Shown here: in pieces, positions 33,796-44,674 of the stretch | How positions within the stretch are numbered: the stretch's first letter is position 1 | Layout of the letters: each line of letters begins with the position of its first letter | Source: Thalassomonas sp. M1454 | Lineage (GTDB): Bacteria; Pseudomonadota; Gammaproteobacteria; Enterobacterales; Alteromonadaceae | DNA: 64,000 nt | Direction: 5' to 3' | Assembly (NCBI RefSeq): GCF_007097525.1 | Contig: NZ_VKDD01000006.1 | Span: 155,100-219,099, forward strand | Made by a program: the position numbers and the translations under genes | The notes under the pieces: model-generated | What the model was told of the DNA's origin: nothing | The model's input: the letters and a program-made list of their open reading frames with translations, nothing else | Databases searched by the model: none

Positions 33796-35667
33796 ATGAA
33801 AAAATCAATATTAGCATTAACAATTCTTGCCGTAACTGCAGGTAATTCCTTTGTTGCCAACAGCGAAGAAAGTGAAGCCGCCGCTACCAAGGTATCAGCT
33901 ACAGAAACAACCGCAGTCGAAGCTCCTGTTGAGCGTACAGCTGAAACAGAAAAGCAAGCGCTACAATTACTTTTCGATAATCACTTTAAAGCAACGTTAG
34001 ATATGTCACCAATCTATGGTACGTACATTGGCTTAACAGAGTACAACGATAAGTTTAGTGCACCTATCAGCAAAGAATCCCTAGCAGCTGAGTTAGCTTT
34101 AGAAGAAGACTATTTAGCGCAAATTAACAATATTGACGAAAGCCTTTTATCAGGACAAGATTTACTAAGTTATCAGATATTTAAGCGCGATCGTGAAATG
34201 GCAATTAAAGGGGCTAAGTTTCCAAGCTACTTAATTCCTCTTAACCAAATGTATGGCATTCATAATTCTTTTGCGACTTTAGGCTCTGGCGAAAGTGCGC
34301 AACCTTTTAAGACGGTAAAAGATTACGATAACTTTATCAAAAGAAGCCAAGGCTATGTGGCATACATGGATAGTGTGATTGTGTCGATGCGTGAAGGTAT
34401 CAAACAAGGTGTTGTTTTACCTAAACCAATTGTTGAAAAAATCTTACCGCAGCTTTCAGCTCATGTTGTAAAAAATGCTAAAGATAGTGTGTTTTATGGC
34501 CCGGTTAATATGCTAGCCGATAACCAAGATATTAGCGCTAGTGATAAGAAAAAGATCACTAAAAAGTACAACGACTTAATTTTAAAAACATTAGCGCCAA
34601 GCTATAAAAAGTTTCATGACTTCATTAAAAATGAATATTTAGCAAAAGCCCGTAGCACGGTTGGTTTATCCGATTTACCAAATGGTAAAGCTTGGTACGA
34701 ACACCAAATAGAAGTTAACACTACCCTTGCACTAACGGCAGATGAAATTCATAAATTTGGTCAAGAAGAAGTTGCCCGCATTCTAAAAGAAATGAAGCAG
34801 GTAAAAGAAACCGTTAAATTTGAAGGTGACTTACCAGCATTTTTTGAATTCTTAAAAAATGATGAGCAGTTTTACTGGAAAACCGAAGAAGAAGTGGTTA
34901 AAGCTTATACCGACGTTAAAGCTAAAATAGAAAAGAGCTTACCTGATTTATTTGAAGTATTCCCTAAAGCTGATTACGAAGTAAAACCTGTTGAAGCGTT
35001 TAGAGCGGCATCAAGTGCGGGTGCAAGCTATCAAAGCCCTGCTCCTGACGGTTCTCGCCCTGGGGTGTTTTATATCAACACTCACAACTTAAAAGCACAG
35101 CCTAAGTTTTTACTAGAAACATTAAGTATTCACGAAGCTGCGCCAGGTCATCACTTTCAAATAACCATTCAACAAGAAGTTGAAGGCTTACCTATGTTCC
35201 GTAAATTCGGTGGTTATACCGTATTCTCTGAAGGTTGGGCACTATATGCTGAAAGTTTAGGTAAAGAAATGGGCATGTTTGAAGACCCTTACCAATGGTA
35301 TGGCCGCTTATCTGATGAGCAATTACGTGCCATGCGTTTAGTAGTAGATACTGGCTTACATGCTTTTGGTTGGACTCGTGAGCAAGCGATTCAATATATG
35401 ATTGATAACTCGTCAATGGCTGAAAGTGATATTACTGCCGAAGTTGAACGTTATATCTCTATTCCAGGCCAAGCCGTTTCGTATAAGATTGGCCAACGTG
35501 AAATACGCTCGTTACGTAATAAAGCGTCTCGCGCTTTAGGCCAACACTTTGATATTAAGAAGTTCCACACTCAAATACTAATTGATGGCGCACTACCTAT
35601 GCCGATATTAGAACAAAAAATTGACAAGTGGATCGACTCTCAAGCTTATCTTAATATGGAAGAATAA
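33796..35667 (+). CDS. DUF885 family metallopeptidase
   Basis: A 623-aa exported protein with a signal peptide (KSILALTILAVTAGNSFVANS). I chose ATG 33796 because the TTG at 33757 would place extra residues before the signal. DUF885 proteins are related to M32-type zinc peptidases. The metal site is HEAAPGHHFQI with the downstream SEGWALYAESLGKEMG glutamate. It is probably a periplasmic carboxypeptidase- or dipeptidase-like enzyme. It is alone between DUF2797 and guaA, with a strong terminator after it. Confidence 0.87.
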   Translation: MKKSILALTILAVTAGNSFVANSEESEAAATKVSATETTAVEAPVERTAETEKQALQLLFDNHFKATLDMSPIYGTYIGLTEYNDKFSAPISKESLAAELALEEDYLAQINNIDESLLSGQDLLSYQIFKRDREMAIKGAKFPSYLIPLNQMYGIHNSFATLGSGESAQPFKTVKDYDNFIKRSQGYVAYMDSVIVSMREGIKQGVVLPKPIVEKILPQLSAHVVKNAKDSVFYGPVNMLADNQDISASDKKKITKKYNDLILKTLAPSYKKFHDFIKNEYLAKARSTVGLSDLPNGKAWYEHQIEVNTTLALTADEIHKFGQEEVARILKEMKQVKETVKFEGDLPAFFEFLKNDEQFYWKTEEEVVKAYTDVKAKIEKSLPDLFEVFPKADYEVKPVEAFRAASSAGASYQSPAPDGSRPGVFYINTHNLKAQPKFLLETLSIHEAAPGHHFQITIQQEVEGLPMFRKFGGYTVFSEGWALYAESLGKEMGMFEDPYQWYGRLSDEQLRAMRLVVDTGLHAFGWTREQAIQYMIDNSSMAESDITAEVERYISIPGQAVSYKIGQREIRSLRNKASRALGQHFDIKKFHTQILIDGALPMPILEQKIDKWIDSQAYLNMEE

Positions 35668-35696
35668 ATTGACTAGCTCAATTTAATCAAGCCAAT

Positions 35697-35724
35697 AAAA
35701 AACGAGCTAAATAGCTCGTTTTTT
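35697..35724. terminator. Bidirectional terminator between DUF885 and guaA
   Basis: A 12-bp perfect stem (35697-35708 with 35713-35724), AAAT loop, with A-run and T-run arms, between convergent genes. Confidence 0.85.
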
Positions 35725-35755
35725 TATTGGTCTATTAACTTAACTTAGATTAGGT

Positions 35756-37333
35756 TTATTCCCATTCAATTGTCGCAGGTGGCTTACCAGAGATATCGTA
35801 AACCACACGCGAAATACCATCGATTTCATTAATAATGCGGTTTGATACATGACCTAAGAAGTCATAAGGTAGGCGAGCCCACACAGCGGTCATAAAGTCG
35901 ATAGTTTCAACAGCACGTAAGCTAACAACCCAATCGTATTTACGGCCATCGCCCATAACACCTACCGAACGAACAGGTAAGAATACAGTAAAGGCTTGGC
36001 TAACTTTGTTGTATAAGTCATGCTTGTGTAACTCTTCGATAAAGATAGCATCTGCACGACGAAGTAAGTCACAGTATTCTTTCTTAACTTCACCAAGAAC
36101 GCGAACACCTAAACCAGGGCCAGGGAACGGATGACGGTATAACATGTCGTATGGTAAACCAAGCTCTAAACCAATTTTACGTACTTCATCTTTAAATAAT
36201 TCACGTAATGGCTCAACTAAACCAAGTTCCATATCTTCAGGTAAACCACCTACATTGTGATGCGATTTGATCACATGCGCTTTACCAGTAGCAGATGCAG
36301 CTGACTCGATAACATCAGGGTAAATAGTACCTTGTGCTAACCATTTAGCATTGGTTAACTTACCGGCTTCTTCGTCAAAAATTTCAACGAATACATTACC
36401 AATAATTTTACGTTTCGCTTCCGGGTCGTCAACACCAGCCATACGATCTAAGAAACGGTTTTCAGCATCAACATGAATGATGTTTAAACCGAAGTGATCA
36501 CCAAACATATCCATTACTTGTTGGCCTTCGTTTAAACGTAATAAGCCGTTATCAACAAATACACACGTTAATTTATCACCAATTGCGCGATGTAACAGCA
36601 TAGCTACCACAGATGAATCAACACCACCTGATAAACCAAGAACGACTTCATCATCGCCAACTTGTGCTTTCATTTTAGCAATAGCATCTTCAATGATAGA
36701 AGCTGAAGTCCATAATTTTTCACACTGACAAATATCAACAACAAAGTGCTCTAAAATGCGCATACCTTGTTTAGTATGAGTAACTTCTGGGTGAAATTGT
36801 ACACCGTAAAATTGTTTGTCTTCATTTGCCATTGCTGCGTATTTACAGCTTGGTGTTTGTGCGATGGTTTTAAAGCCAGCAGGAATTTCTGAAACTTTAT
36901 CTCCATGGCTCATCCAAACATCTAATGACGCATTACCATTAGCATTAATAGAATCTTCAATGGCTTTAAATAAAGCAGATTCGCCAATAACCTCAACCGC
37001 AGCGTAACCAAACTCTTTATGCTCTGAGCTTTCAACACCGCCGCCTAATTGCTCGGCCATTGTTTGCATACCGTAACAAATACCTAAAACAGGCACGCCA
37101 GCATTAAATACGTACTCAGGAGCACGTGGAGAATCGTTTTCAGTTACCGACTCAGGGCCACCAGCAAGGATAATACCCGTTGGGTTAAAACCTTTAATTT
37201 GCTCCTCGGTAACATCCCAAGCCCAAAGCTCACAGTAAACACCAATTTCACGTACACGACGAGCAATTAGTTGAGTATATTGCGAACCAAAATCTAAAAT
37301 TAGAATTCGATGATCATGAATATCTTGACTCAT
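35756..37333 (-). CDS. guaA: GMP synthase (glutamine-hydrolysing)
   Basis: Converts XMP, glutamine and ATP to GMP in purine synthesis. Length is 525 aa from the ATG at 37331-37333 (MSQDIHDHR), the usual size. An N-terminal glutamine amidotransferase with Cys in GICYGMQ and HPEVTH is followed by the ATP-pyrophosphatase domain ([13 protein letters not shown]-loop) and the dimerisation domain ending in IEWE. It follows guaB on the same strand after a 226-bp gap with a large dyad, so it may be expressed partly with guaB. Confidence 0.97.
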   Translation of the reverse strand: MSQDIHDHRILILDFGSQYTQLIARRVREIGVYCELWAWDVTEEQIKGFNPTGIILAGGPESVTENDSPRAPEYVFNAGVPVLGICYGMQTMAEQLGGGVESSEHKEFGYAAVEVIGESALFKAIEDSINANGNASLDVWMSHGDKVSEIPAGFKTIAQTPSCKYAAMANEDKQFYGVQFHPEVTHTKQGMRILEHFVVDICQCEKLWTSASIIEDAIAKMKAQVGDDEVVLGLSGGVDSSVVAMLLHRAIGDKLTCVFVDNGLLRLNEGQQVMDMFGDHFGLNIIHVDAENRFLDRMAGVDDPEAKRKIIGNVFVEIFDEEAGKLTNAKWLAQGTIYPDVIESAASATGKAHVIKSHHNVGGLPEDMELGLVEPLRELFKDEVRKIGLELGLPYDMLYRHPFPGPGLGVRVLGEVKKEYCDLLRRADAIFIEELHKHDLYNKVSQAFTVFLPVRSVGVMGDGRKYDWVVSLRAVETIDFMTAVWARLPYDFLGHVSNRIINEIDGISRVVYDISGKPPATIEWE

Positions 37334-37412
37334 TAGTCTGTTCTCTTTTTTAATAGAGCAATACTTCAAAAAGCACTGCTCTTTATAATTTATATTCTTT
37401 ATTATTCGTACT

Positions 37413-37550
37413 AGTCAACTTCAACCCATTTTTGGGATGGTTGACTTTACCCGGGGTGAGGAATTTGGTTCTAGTTCGGCTTTTAGTGCACGGAGTTTGC
37501 TCCTGCAAATGAGTACACTAAAAGTCGAAATAGGGACAAATAACCACCCC
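37413..37550 (-). other. Large imperfect dyad between guaB and guaA
   Basis: Arms of about 36 nt (37453-37488 with 37516-37550) form an inverted repeat bounded by GGGGTG and CACCCC, with about 26 matched positions. A GGAG-TTTG-CTCC hairpin lies inside. A second hairpin (37413-37419 with 37440-37446) lies next to it. In the guaA direction this is transcribed leader. It could be a structured regulatory RNA or an inserted intergenic repeat. No known riboswitch is recognised. Confidence 0.5.
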
Positions 37551-37559
37551 TGCAGAAAA

Positions 37560-39029
37560 TTAACCCAATCTATAGTTAGGGGCTTCTTTGGTTATTGTTA
37601 CGTCATGTACGTGCGATTCGCCCATACCTGCAGCTGTGATCTTCACAAACTGTGGCTTAGTACGCATTTCTTCAATAGTTGCTGAGCCAGTTAAGCCCAT
37701 TGCACTGCGAATACCACCAATTTGTTGGTGAATAATTGCCGCCATTGGACCTTTATATGCAACGCGACCTTCAATACCTTCAGGTACTAACTTGTCTGCT
37801 TCGTCAGATTTTTGGAAGTAACGATCAGATGAACCTTCTTTTTGGTTCATTGCGCCAAGAGAGCCCATACCACGGTAAGATTTGTAGTAACGACCTTGGT
37901 ATAGTTCAACTTCACCAGGTGCTTCTTCAGTACCTGCTAACATAGAGCCAACCATTACACAGTGAGCGCCAGCAACTAATGCTTTTGCGATATCACCAGA
38001 GAAACGAATACCACCATCGGCGATAATTGGAATATCTAATCCTGCTACACCTTTAACGGCTTCAGAGATAGCGGTAATTTGTGGAACACCACAACCAGTT
38101 ACGATACGAGTAGTACAAATTGAACCTGGGCCAATACCAACTTTAACCGCATTAGCACCTGCTTCAGCTAATGCTTTAGCGCCAGCTGCAGTTGCAATAT
38201 TACCAGCAACAATTTGTAAATCAGGGTATTGCGCACGAGTTGCTTTTACGCGTTCAATAACGCCTTGCGAGTGGCCATGAGAAGTATCAATTAATAAAAT
38301 ATCAACACCAGCGTCAACTAATGCAGCAATACGCTCATCAGTACCAGCGCCAACACCAACCGCAGCGCCAACACGTAAACGACCTAATTCGTCTTTACAT
38401 GCATCTGGTTTGTTTTCAGCTTTTTGGTAATCTTTTGCAGTGATCATACCGATGATCGCATCGTTATCGTTAACCACTAAGATTTTTTCAATGCGATTTG
38501 CATGCATTAAATTTAAAATTTCTTCGCGTGATGCATCGGCTTTAACAGTAACTAAGTCATCTTGACCAGTCATTAACTCAGATACTTTACGGTCTAAGTT
38601 TGTTTCAAAGCGTAAATCGCGAGAAGTAATAATACCAACTAGGTTGTTGTTTTCATCTACAACAGGGAAGCCTGAGAATTTAAGCTCGTGTGCTAATTCT
38701 AATACCTCACGGATAGTAATATCTGGACGAACCGTAACAGGATCTGACACAATACCACTTTCAAATTTCTTAACTTGACGAACATTTGCAGCTTGTTCTG
38801 CAATCGTCATGTTTTTATGAATAAAACCAATACCACCTTCTTGCGCAAGAGCAATAGCTAAACGCGCATCAGTAACTGTGTCCATAGACGCAGATAAGAT
38901 AGGTACATTTAGTTCTATTGTACTGGTAAGTTTGGTTTTTAGGTTTGCTGTGTGGGGTAAAACCGTTGAGTGGGCTGGTACAAGTAGTACATCATCAAAG
39001 GTTAGGGCTTCTTGGGCTATTCTTAGCAT
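37560..39029 (-). CDS. guaB: IMP dehydrogenase
   Basis: Oxidises IMP to XMP with NAD+, the rate-limiting step toward GMP. The 489-aa length from ATG 39027-39029 ([18 protein letters not shown]) is standard. Two CBS domains occupy about residues 95-205. The catalytic loop with Cys is [15 protein letters not shown], followed by [13 protein letters not shown] and the [13 protein letters not shown] flap. It is divergent from xseA, the same arrangement as in E. coli, and upstream of guaA. Confidence 0.97.
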   Translation of the reverse strand: MLRIAQEALTFDDVLLVPAHSTVLPHTANLKTKLTSTIELNVPILSASMDTVTDARLAIALAQEGGIGFIHKNMTIAEQAANVRQVKKFESGIVSDPVTVRPDITIREVLELAHELKFSGFPVVDENNNLVGIITSRDLRFETNLDRKVSELMTGQDDLVTVKADASREEILNLMHANRIEKILVVNDNDAIIGMITAKDYQKAENKPDACKDELGRLRVGAAVGVGAGTDERIAALVDAGVDILLIDTSHGHSQGVIERVKATRAQYPDLQIVAGNIATAAGAKALAEAGANAVKVGIGPGSICTTRIVTGCGVPQITAISEAVKGVAGLDIPIIADGGIRFSGDIAKALVAGAHCVMVGSMLAGTEEAPGEVELYQGRYYKSYRGMGSLGAMNQKEGSSDRYFQKSDEADKLVPEGIEGRVAYKGPMAAIIHQQIGGIRSAMGLTGSATIEEMRTKPQFVKITAAGMGESHVHDVTITKEAPNYRLG

Positions 39030-39173
39030 TGCAACATTCTCGCTTATGTGGGAGTCGTACTCCAATAGATGGAGTAATAATTGCGAATGGATTTTAACCA
39101 CTTTAAAGCTCTAGGTAAACTTATATTTTGTAATTAACAGTGATTTTCTCAAATAATTAGTAAAAGTATCATA

Positions 39174-40526
39174 ATGAATCAATTTAACGCGCCACAACAG
39201 CATATATTACAAGTAAGTGAGCTTACCAAAAAAGTACGTTTCATCTTAGAAAGTGAGCTAAGAACCGTATGGTTATGTGGTGAAATATCGAATTTCATGG
39301 CGGCAAGCTCTGGACATTGGTATTTATCGTTAAAAGACGGCAAGTCACAAGTCCGTTGTGCCATGTTTAAAGGCAACAATAGATTTGTCCGTATCAAGCC
39401 GGGCAACGGTCAGCAGGTTTTATGTAAAGCCAAAGTGTCGATGTATGAACCAAGAGGCGAATTTCAATTAATCATTGAGCAAATGGAAGATGCCGGTGAA
39501 GGTTTATTAAGACAACGCTTTGAACAACTTAAAGCCGAATTGCAAATGGAAGGTTTATTCGACAGTCGTTATAAACAACCTATTCCTGAGTTTGTACAAA
39601 CGGTAGGTATAGTCACTTCTGCAACAGGCGCCGCGGTTAAAGATATCTTAACCGTTCTTAATCGTCGTAACCCAGGCATAAAAGTAATTATCTACCCGAC
39701 CCTGGTACAAGGCGAATTAGCCGCCGAGCAAATAAGTGATGCCATATATACAGCAAACGAGCGGGATGAATGTGACGTACTTATCGTTGGCCGCGGTGGT
39801 GGTTCATTAGAAGATTTATGGTCATTTAATGAAGAAGTCGTGGTTAGAGCTATATTTGATTGTGATATTCCAGTAATAAGCGCTGTTGGCCATGAAGTTG
39901 ATACCAGTTTAAGTGATTACGCGGCAGATTTGCGTGCGGCAACACCTTCAGCTGCGGCGGAGTTAGTATCAAAAGATAATCAGCATTTAGTGACCCAGCT
40001 AAATCATTACCGCCAACGTCTAACTCATTTGATCAAACAAATACTGCAAAACCACAAAGCCAATAGCCAGTACTTTTCACATCAACTAGCTTTAGTAAGC
40101 CCGGTTAAGCAACTGCAAAACCAGCAACAACGCGCCGATGATTTAGCAATACGTTTACAACAAGTAATTATTAACCAACAAACACAGCGCACCAATCAAA
40201 TTACCTTATTGCAGCAACGTTTAACCGGTAGCAACCCAAGTCAAAATATTACCATTGCGCAAAATAAACTTAGCGATTTAAGTAGTAGATTAAAACGTGC
40301 GCAATTACAGCTTAAAGACAATAAACAACAGCAACTAGCTAAGCTTGCTCACAACTTAAATATCGTTAGCCCATTAGCTACCATAGCCCGAGGCTATTCA
40401 ATTACCCGAGATGAAAACGGCAAACTAATTAACAGCATAAATGAGTTAACAACAGGTGATACCATCACCACACAATTAAGCGATGGTAAAGTAGAAAGTG
40501 TAATATCGAAGACATTGCCAGAATAG
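39174..40526 (+). CDS. xseA: Exodeoxyribonuclease VII large subunit
   Basis: Large subunit (450 aa) of the single-strand exonuclease XseAB. An N-terminal OB fold (VSELTKKVRFILESEL...ISNFMAASSGHWYLSLKD) is followed by the catalytic core with GIVTSATGAAVKDILTVLNRR, GRGGGSLEDLW and SAVGHEVDTSLSDYAADLRAATPSAAAE region. A long coiled-coil segment (about 285-390, Gln-rich) follows. Divergent from guaB, as in E. coli. The small subunit gene is not here, as expected. Confidence 0.96.
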   Translation: MNQFNAPQQHILQVSELTKKVRFILESELRTVWLCGEISNFMAASSGHWYLSLKDGKSQVRCAMFKGNNRFVRIKPGNGQQVLCKAKVSMYEPRGEFQLIIEQMEDAGEGLLRQRFEQLKAELQMEGLFDSRYKQPIPEFVQTVGIVTSATGAAVKDILTVLNRRNPGIKVIIYPTLVQGELAAEQISDAIYTANERDECDVLIVGRGGGSLEDLWSFNEEVVVRAIFDCDIPVISAVGHEVDTSLSDYAADLRAATPSAAAELVSKDNQHLVTQLNHYRQRLTHLIKQILQNHKANSQYFSHQLALVSPVKQLQNQQQRADDLAIRLQQVIINQQTQRTNQITLLQQRLTGSNPSQNITIAQNKLSDLSSRLKRAQLQLKDNKQQQLAKLAHNLNIVSPLATIARGYSITRDENGKLINSINELTTGDTITTQLSDGKVESVISKTLPE

Positions 40527-40533
40527 CAATGTC
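40511..40533 (+). terminator. Weak hairpin across the xseA stop codon
   Basis: An 8-bp stem (40511-40518 with 40526-40533) spans the stop codon and is followed by few T's. It lies between convergent genes and may serve as a weak terminator. Confidence 0.4.
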
Positions 40534-40547
40534 TAGTTTCTAGCTTA

Positions 40548-41015
40548 TTAAACCCAGCGTCTCACTCGCTGGCAATAATCAACATAAGCAACACCAAAAA
40601 TCTTATTGAGCGCCTGCTCTTCTGGCTTTATTTGAAAGCGTGTCATATAAAGTACAAACACCAGTAACCACAATAAAGCCACAAGTGTCTGCATCTTTAT
40701 CGCCATAGCGAGCAACATCACAGCAAAACCTAAATACATAGGATTTCGGGTAAATTTGTATATACCAAAATCAACTAATTCTGAGCTTTTACTTGGGTTA
40801 GTTGGGTCAACAGTAGTGTTAGCTTTTTTAAAGCAATAAATACCTGACAATATAATCACTACAGAGAGCACACATAAAGCACGTGTTAAGTAATAAACCA
40901 CTTCTAATGGTAAGTTAAAAAACACAATAGGGTTTGGAGAAAAGTACATAAGCAACGCGGCAATTAATACTAGAACTAGTGGCGGTATTTTCAACTCGAG
41001 AGATTTAAAGCTCAT
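40548..41015 (-). CDS. ICMT/PEMT-like membrane methyltransferase
   Basis: A 155-aa integral membrane protein with about four hydrophobic helices and the block FGIYKFTRNPMYLGF, diagnostic of the isoprenylcysteine carboxyl methyltransferase / phospholipid methyltransferase-like family (PEMT, NnrU-related). The SAM site is probably formed by that block and the C-terminal EEQALNKIFG. The substrate in bacteria is unknown. It is downstream of der on the same strand but separated by hairpins, so it has its own promoter. Confidence 0.8.
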   Translation of the reverse strand: MSFKSLELKIPPLVLVLIAALLMYFSPNPIVFFNLPLEVVYYLTRALCVLSVVIILSGIYCFKKANTTVDPTNPSKSSELVDFGIYKFTRNPMYLGFAVMLLAMAIKMQTLVALLWLLVFVLYMTRFQIKPEEQALNKIFGVAYVDYCQRVRRWV

Positions 41016-41066
41016 TTACTTTATCCAAATGATTAATTGTGAAGTTATATAATCCTACAAATACAA

Positions 41067-41126
41067 TTAAGCCGCAATAAATGCGGCTTAATAAGCGATA
41101 TTATTTTGCTATTTCTGATAGCAAAA
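41067..41126 (-). terminator. Twin hairpins after der
   Basis: Two stems: 41067-41076 with 41082-41091 (10 bp) and 41104-41112 with 41118-41126 (9 bp). The U-tract is poor, so termination is likely but not certain. Confidence 0.5.
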
Positions 41127-41142
41127 AAACTATACTGACTAT

Positions 41143-42609
41143 TTACTTTTTAGCAGCTTTGGCTTCTTCGCTCCAACCTTGAGTTTCACGAGCCGCTTTC
41201 TTACGCTCGGTGTAGGTTAGTTTACGTTTGCCTGCAAATGGGTTTACTGTACCTCTAAAGTCGACCTTAATTGGTGTACCCATGATCTTTAATGACTTAC
41301 GGAAGTAGTTAATTAAGTAACGCTTATACGAGTTAGGTAAAGAGTCTACTTGGTTACCGTGAATAACGATAAGTGGTGGGTTATAACCACCAGCATGGGC
41401 GTATTTTAATTTAACACGGTTACCACGGATAAGTGGAGGTTGGTGGTCGAACGCCGCCATTTCCATGATTTTAGTTAGCATCGCAGTTGATGTACGTTTT
41501 GTTGCTGAATCAAACGCTTCTTCTACCGATTCAAATAAGTGACCAACACCGGTACCGTGTAATGCCGAGATAAAGTGAATTCGCGCAAAGTCAACAAAAC
41601 CTAAACGGCGATCAAGTTCAGATTTAACTCGGTCTTTAACGTCGTTATCTAAACCATCCCACTTGTTTACTACTAGCACTAATGAACGACCAGACTCTAA
41701 GACAAAACCTAATAAGCTTAAATCTTGATCGGTAATACCATCACGAGCATCAATCACTAATAACACTACGTTTGAGTCATTGATTGCTTGCAGGGTTTTA
41801 ATTACTGAGAATTTTTCTACTGCATCGGTCATATTTTTACGACGACGAACACCGGCGGTATCAATAAGTGTGTACTCACGATCGCCACGTTCCATTGGGA
41901 TATAAACACTGTCACGTGTTGTACCTGGCATGTCATAGACAACAACTCGCTCTTCACCAAGGATACGGTTAGTTAACGTTGATTTACCAACGTTTGGCTT
42001 ACCAATAATGGCAAGTTTAATTTTGTCATCTTGTTGAGTTTCATCTGAGTCGTCATACTCTTCACCTTCTTCAAGGTAAACAACCTCATCGCTGCTTTCA
42101 TCTTGCTCAGCCATGTTTTCAACAAATGGTGCTAAGGCAAGGTTAATAAGCTGAGTAACACCACGGTTATGTGCTGCGGCAATAGGGTGAACTTCGCCTA
42201 AACCAATGTCGTAAAACTCAGCAACAGCAGAGTCGGCATCAACACCATCAATTTTATTGGCAACTAAGAATACTTTCTTACTTTGTTTACGTAAGTGCTC
42301 AGCGATAGCTAAGTCGGCAGATGTTGAACCACTACGAGCATCTACCATAAAAAGTACGGCATCAGCTTCTTCAATAGCTAGCAATGACTGCTCAGCCATT
42401 TTGGCATCGATACCTTGTTCATTACCTTCAATACCACCAGTATCAATAACAATGAACGGTAAACCTTCAACTTCAGCTTGGCCATATTGACGATCGCGGG
42501 TTAAGCCCGGGTAATCGGCAACTAAGGCATCGCGTGAGCGAGTTAAACGGTTAAATAATGTTGATTTACCAACATTTGGACGACCAACTAGGGCAACTAC
42601 CGGAAGCAT
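41143..42609 (-). CDS. der: Ribosome-assembly GTPase Der (EngA)
   Basis: Double-domain GTPase (488 aa) required for 50S subunit maturation. Two P-loops, GRPNVGKST (near residue 8) and GKPNVGKST (near 206), each come with DTGG/DTAG G3 motifs and NKxD ([14 protein letters not shown]). An acidic linker between them (about 165-200) is rich in Asp/Glu. A C-terminal KH-like domain (about 385-470) ends in a basic tail. It is downstream of bamB as in E. coli, but with a hairpin between. Confidence 0.97.
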   Translation of the reverse strand: MLPVVALVGRPNVGKSTLFNRLTRSRDALVADYPGLTRDRQYGQAEVEGLPFIVIDTGGIEGNEQGIDAKMAEQSLLAIEEADAVLFMVDARSGSTSADLAIAEHLRKQSKKVFLVANKIDGVDADSAVAEFYDIGLGEVHPIAAAHNRGVTQLINLALAPFVENMAEQDESSDEVVYLEEGEEYDDSDETQQDDKIKLAIIGKPNVGKSTLTNRILGEERVVVYDMPGTTRDSVYIPMERGDREYTLIDTAGVRRRKNMTDAVEKFSVIKTLQAINDSNVVLLVIDARDGITDQDLSLLGFVLESGRSLVLVVNKWDGLDNDVKDRVKSELDRRLGFVDFARIHFISALHGTGVGHLFESVEEAFDSATKRTSTAMLTKIMEMAAFDHQPPLIRGNRVKLKYAHAGGYNPPLIVIHGNQVDSLPNSYKRYLINYFRKSLKIMGTPIKVDFRGTVNPFAGKRKLTYTERKKAARETQGWSEEAKAAKK

Positions 42610-42677
42610 GAAAACCTCAAAATTTATTAAAAAAATGTAAACTAAGTCGTTTAATTACTTAGTTTTAAAAAACAAAT

Positions 42678-42706
42678 AACGGCTCCACAAATTATGTGGA
42701 ACCGTT
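42678..42706 (-). terminator. Hairpin after bamB
   Basis: A 12-bp stem with one mismatch (42678-42689 with 42695-42706), followed on the minus strand by a T-rich stretch. It would separate bamB from der transcription. Confidence 0.6.
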
Positions 42707-42803
42707 AAAATTACTTTCTGTGCTAGTGTTTATTTTAGCAAAAAGCTCGAGAACTGCTTGAATTAATTAGCTTAACTGTAACAACAGTAATTAAATTGGC
42801 TAA

Positions 42804-44021
42804 TTAATCGTTATTAACAGTGACGATTTCAGGCGTTTTAATTACTTCTAAATCACCATCTCGACTCATTACATATAACAAACCATTGTGCACTAGCGGC
42901 GTATTATAAATGCCACTACTATCAACTTCATGACGAGCAACAATACTACCATCGGCTTTACTTAACCAATGTAGGTAACCTTCAAAGTCGCCAACTACAA
43001 CGTAGTCTCCAACACTTGCCGCGCCAGTTGTACTTCGGCCAGTAAATGCTAACTGGCTCCATTGCTCAATACCTGAGTTACGGTCAATGGCAAAAACATG
43101 CCCTTGAGTGTCAGTTGCAAAAATTTGATTGCCAGCAACAGTTAGTTGACGGTATGACGAATACTTGCGTTTCCAAACTTCACGGCCACTGCGTAAATCT
43201 AACGCAGCTAAGTTACCATTTGTCGAGATTGCATAAATTTTATCACCCATGATAACTGGAGTTACATCAACATCAACGATACGTTCAAGTTCAGTAGAGC
43301 CACTTGGTTCACCAATTTCAGTAATCCAACCTTGTTGGCCATTTTCTAAAATATATACACCAACTTCACCAGAAGCTAAACCAACAAAAGCACCTCCAGA
43401 AGAGGCAGATACACCGCTAACACCGCGCAGAGTTAATGGTGGCACCGATTGCTCAGCTTTCCAAACTTCTTCACCAGAGGTAATATCTAACGCGACTAAA
43501 GCACCTGATGCGGTATTAACAATAACTAAGTTACTGTCTAACGCTGGTTTTGAAATTACTTCGCCCGAAACTTTAGCGCGCCAAGCTAGCTTACCGCTGT
43601 CTTCTTCAATGGCAAATACATCACCGTTTTCACTGCCCCAAATAACTTTGTTATAGCCAGTTACTGCACCACCGGCAATACGAGCAGAGATAGCATCATC
43701 AAAGAAGCCACGCTCATCTTCAATATCGCTTAAGTCGATATTCCACAGCTCATCACCAGTGTTCACATCGAATGCATAGGCGTCGCCAAAACGGCTTGAA
43801 ACAAATACTTTGTCGTAGGCAATTGCAGGTGATAAACGAGAAAAGTAATGACCTACGCCATCGCCAACCGAATCATCCCATACCACTTCAGCTTCAAATA
43901 ACTCTTCAATTTCAGTTAGCTCTGCAATAACAGGAGCTTCATCTTCATCGTCTGATGAACAAGCAACTAAAGCTGATGAAAGTAAAATTGCACTGATCAG
44001 GCGTTTATTGAAAAACTTCAT
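42804..44021 (-). CDS. bamB: Outer-membrane assembly lipoprotein BamB
   Basis: A 405-aa beta-propeller lipoprotein of the BAM complex, which folds outer-membrane proteins. The lipobox is LVAC (Cys21), followed by an acidic linker. Eight propeller blades contain PQQ-like motifs such as DVNTGDELWNIDL, EDSGKLAWRAKV, DITSGEEVWKAE and DLRSGREVWKRKY. It starts 10 bp after yfgM on the same strand. The pair and hisS match the E. coli operon order. Confidence 0.96.
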   Translation of the reverse strand: MKFFNKRLISAILLSSALVACSSDDEDEAPVIAELTEIEELFEAEVVWDDSVGDGVGHYFSRLSPAIAYDKVFVSSRFGDAYAFDVNTGDELWNIDLSDIEDERGFFDDAISARIAGGAVTGYNKVIWGSENGDVFAIEEDSGKLAWRAKVSGEVISKPALDSNLVIVNTASGALVALDITSGEEVWKAEQSVPPLTLRGVSGVSASSGGAFVGLASGEVGVYILENGQQGWITEIGEPSGSTELERIVDVDVTPVIMGDKIYAISTNGNLAALDLRSGREVWKRKYSSYRQLTVAGNQIFATDTQGHVFAIDRNSGIEQWSQLAFTGRSTTGAASVGDYVVVGDFEGYLHWLSKADGSIVARHEVDSSGIYNTPLVHNGLLYVMSRDGDLEVIKTPEIVTVNND

Positions 44022-44031
44022 TAACGCTTCC

Positions 44032-44670
44032 TTAGTTTGCTGCAGTAACCGCTACAGCTAAATCATCAATTTTCATTTGTAATGCAGGGTTAGTTTGTAA
44101 ACCACCCGCATCAGCCGATGCTTGATACGCAGTACGAGCCGCTTCACTGTTACCTTGAAGAAGGTATGCATCACCTTTAATTTCTTCAATTGATGCAACA
44201 TATGATTCAGGCATCGGGTTAGCTAATGTAGCTAACGCATCATCATATGCTTGTTGTTGGATTTGCACTCGAGCTAAACGAAGGTAAGCAATTGCTTTCA
44301 TGTTATCGCTGCTTGCTAAGTTAGCTGCTTGCTCTAAATGAGTTTGAGCACCAGCCCAGTTTTGGTGTGAGCTAGCATCTTTTGCTAAGGCAAAAGCAGC
44401 AAATGCTGAGTAGCTGTTTTCTTTGTTTGCATCAATAAATGCTTGTGCATTAGTGCGGAAGTTATCTTCCTGTGCTGCAAAGCTTTCCATTGTTGCTTGG
44501 AACTCGGCAGATAAAGCTTCTTGTGCTTCAATTTGGCTTTCTTGGTAATAGTTAAACCCAACAAAACCACCTAAACCAATCACTAAACCAGCGATTAATG
44601 AGTTACCATTTTCATGCCAAAACTTTTTAATTGCATCAACTTGTTGTTCTTCAGTTTGAAAATCGTCCAC
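44032..44670 (-). CDS. yfgM: SecYEG-associated periplasmic chaperone YfgM
   Basis: A 212-aa protein, inner-membrane anchored. A short cytoplasmic N-terminus (MDDFQTEEQQVDAIKKFW) is followed by one membrane helix (about 24-42, SLIAGLVIGLGGFVGFNYY) and a periplasmic TPR-like domain. YfgM works with PpiD near the SecYEG translocon and counteracts the RcsB response in E. coli. It starts 4 bp after hisS and is followed by bamB at 10 bp, a tight operon. Confidence 0.94.
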   Translation of the reverse strand: MDDFQTEEQQVDAIKKFWHENGNSLIAGLVIGLGGFVGFNYYQESQIEAQEALSAEFQATMESFAAQEDNFRTNAQAFIDANKENSYSAFAAFALAKDASSHQNWAGAQTHLEQAANLASSDNMKAIAYLRLARVQIQQQAYDDALATLANPMPESYVASIEEIKGDAYLLQGNSEAARTAYQASADAGGLQTNPALQMKIDDLAVAVTAAN

Positions 44671-44674
44671 TTTA

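Noticed and set aside
43249-43656. Plus-strand frame inside bamB
   Set aside because: It is antisense to the bamB propeller repeats, with no start signal or recognisable protein.
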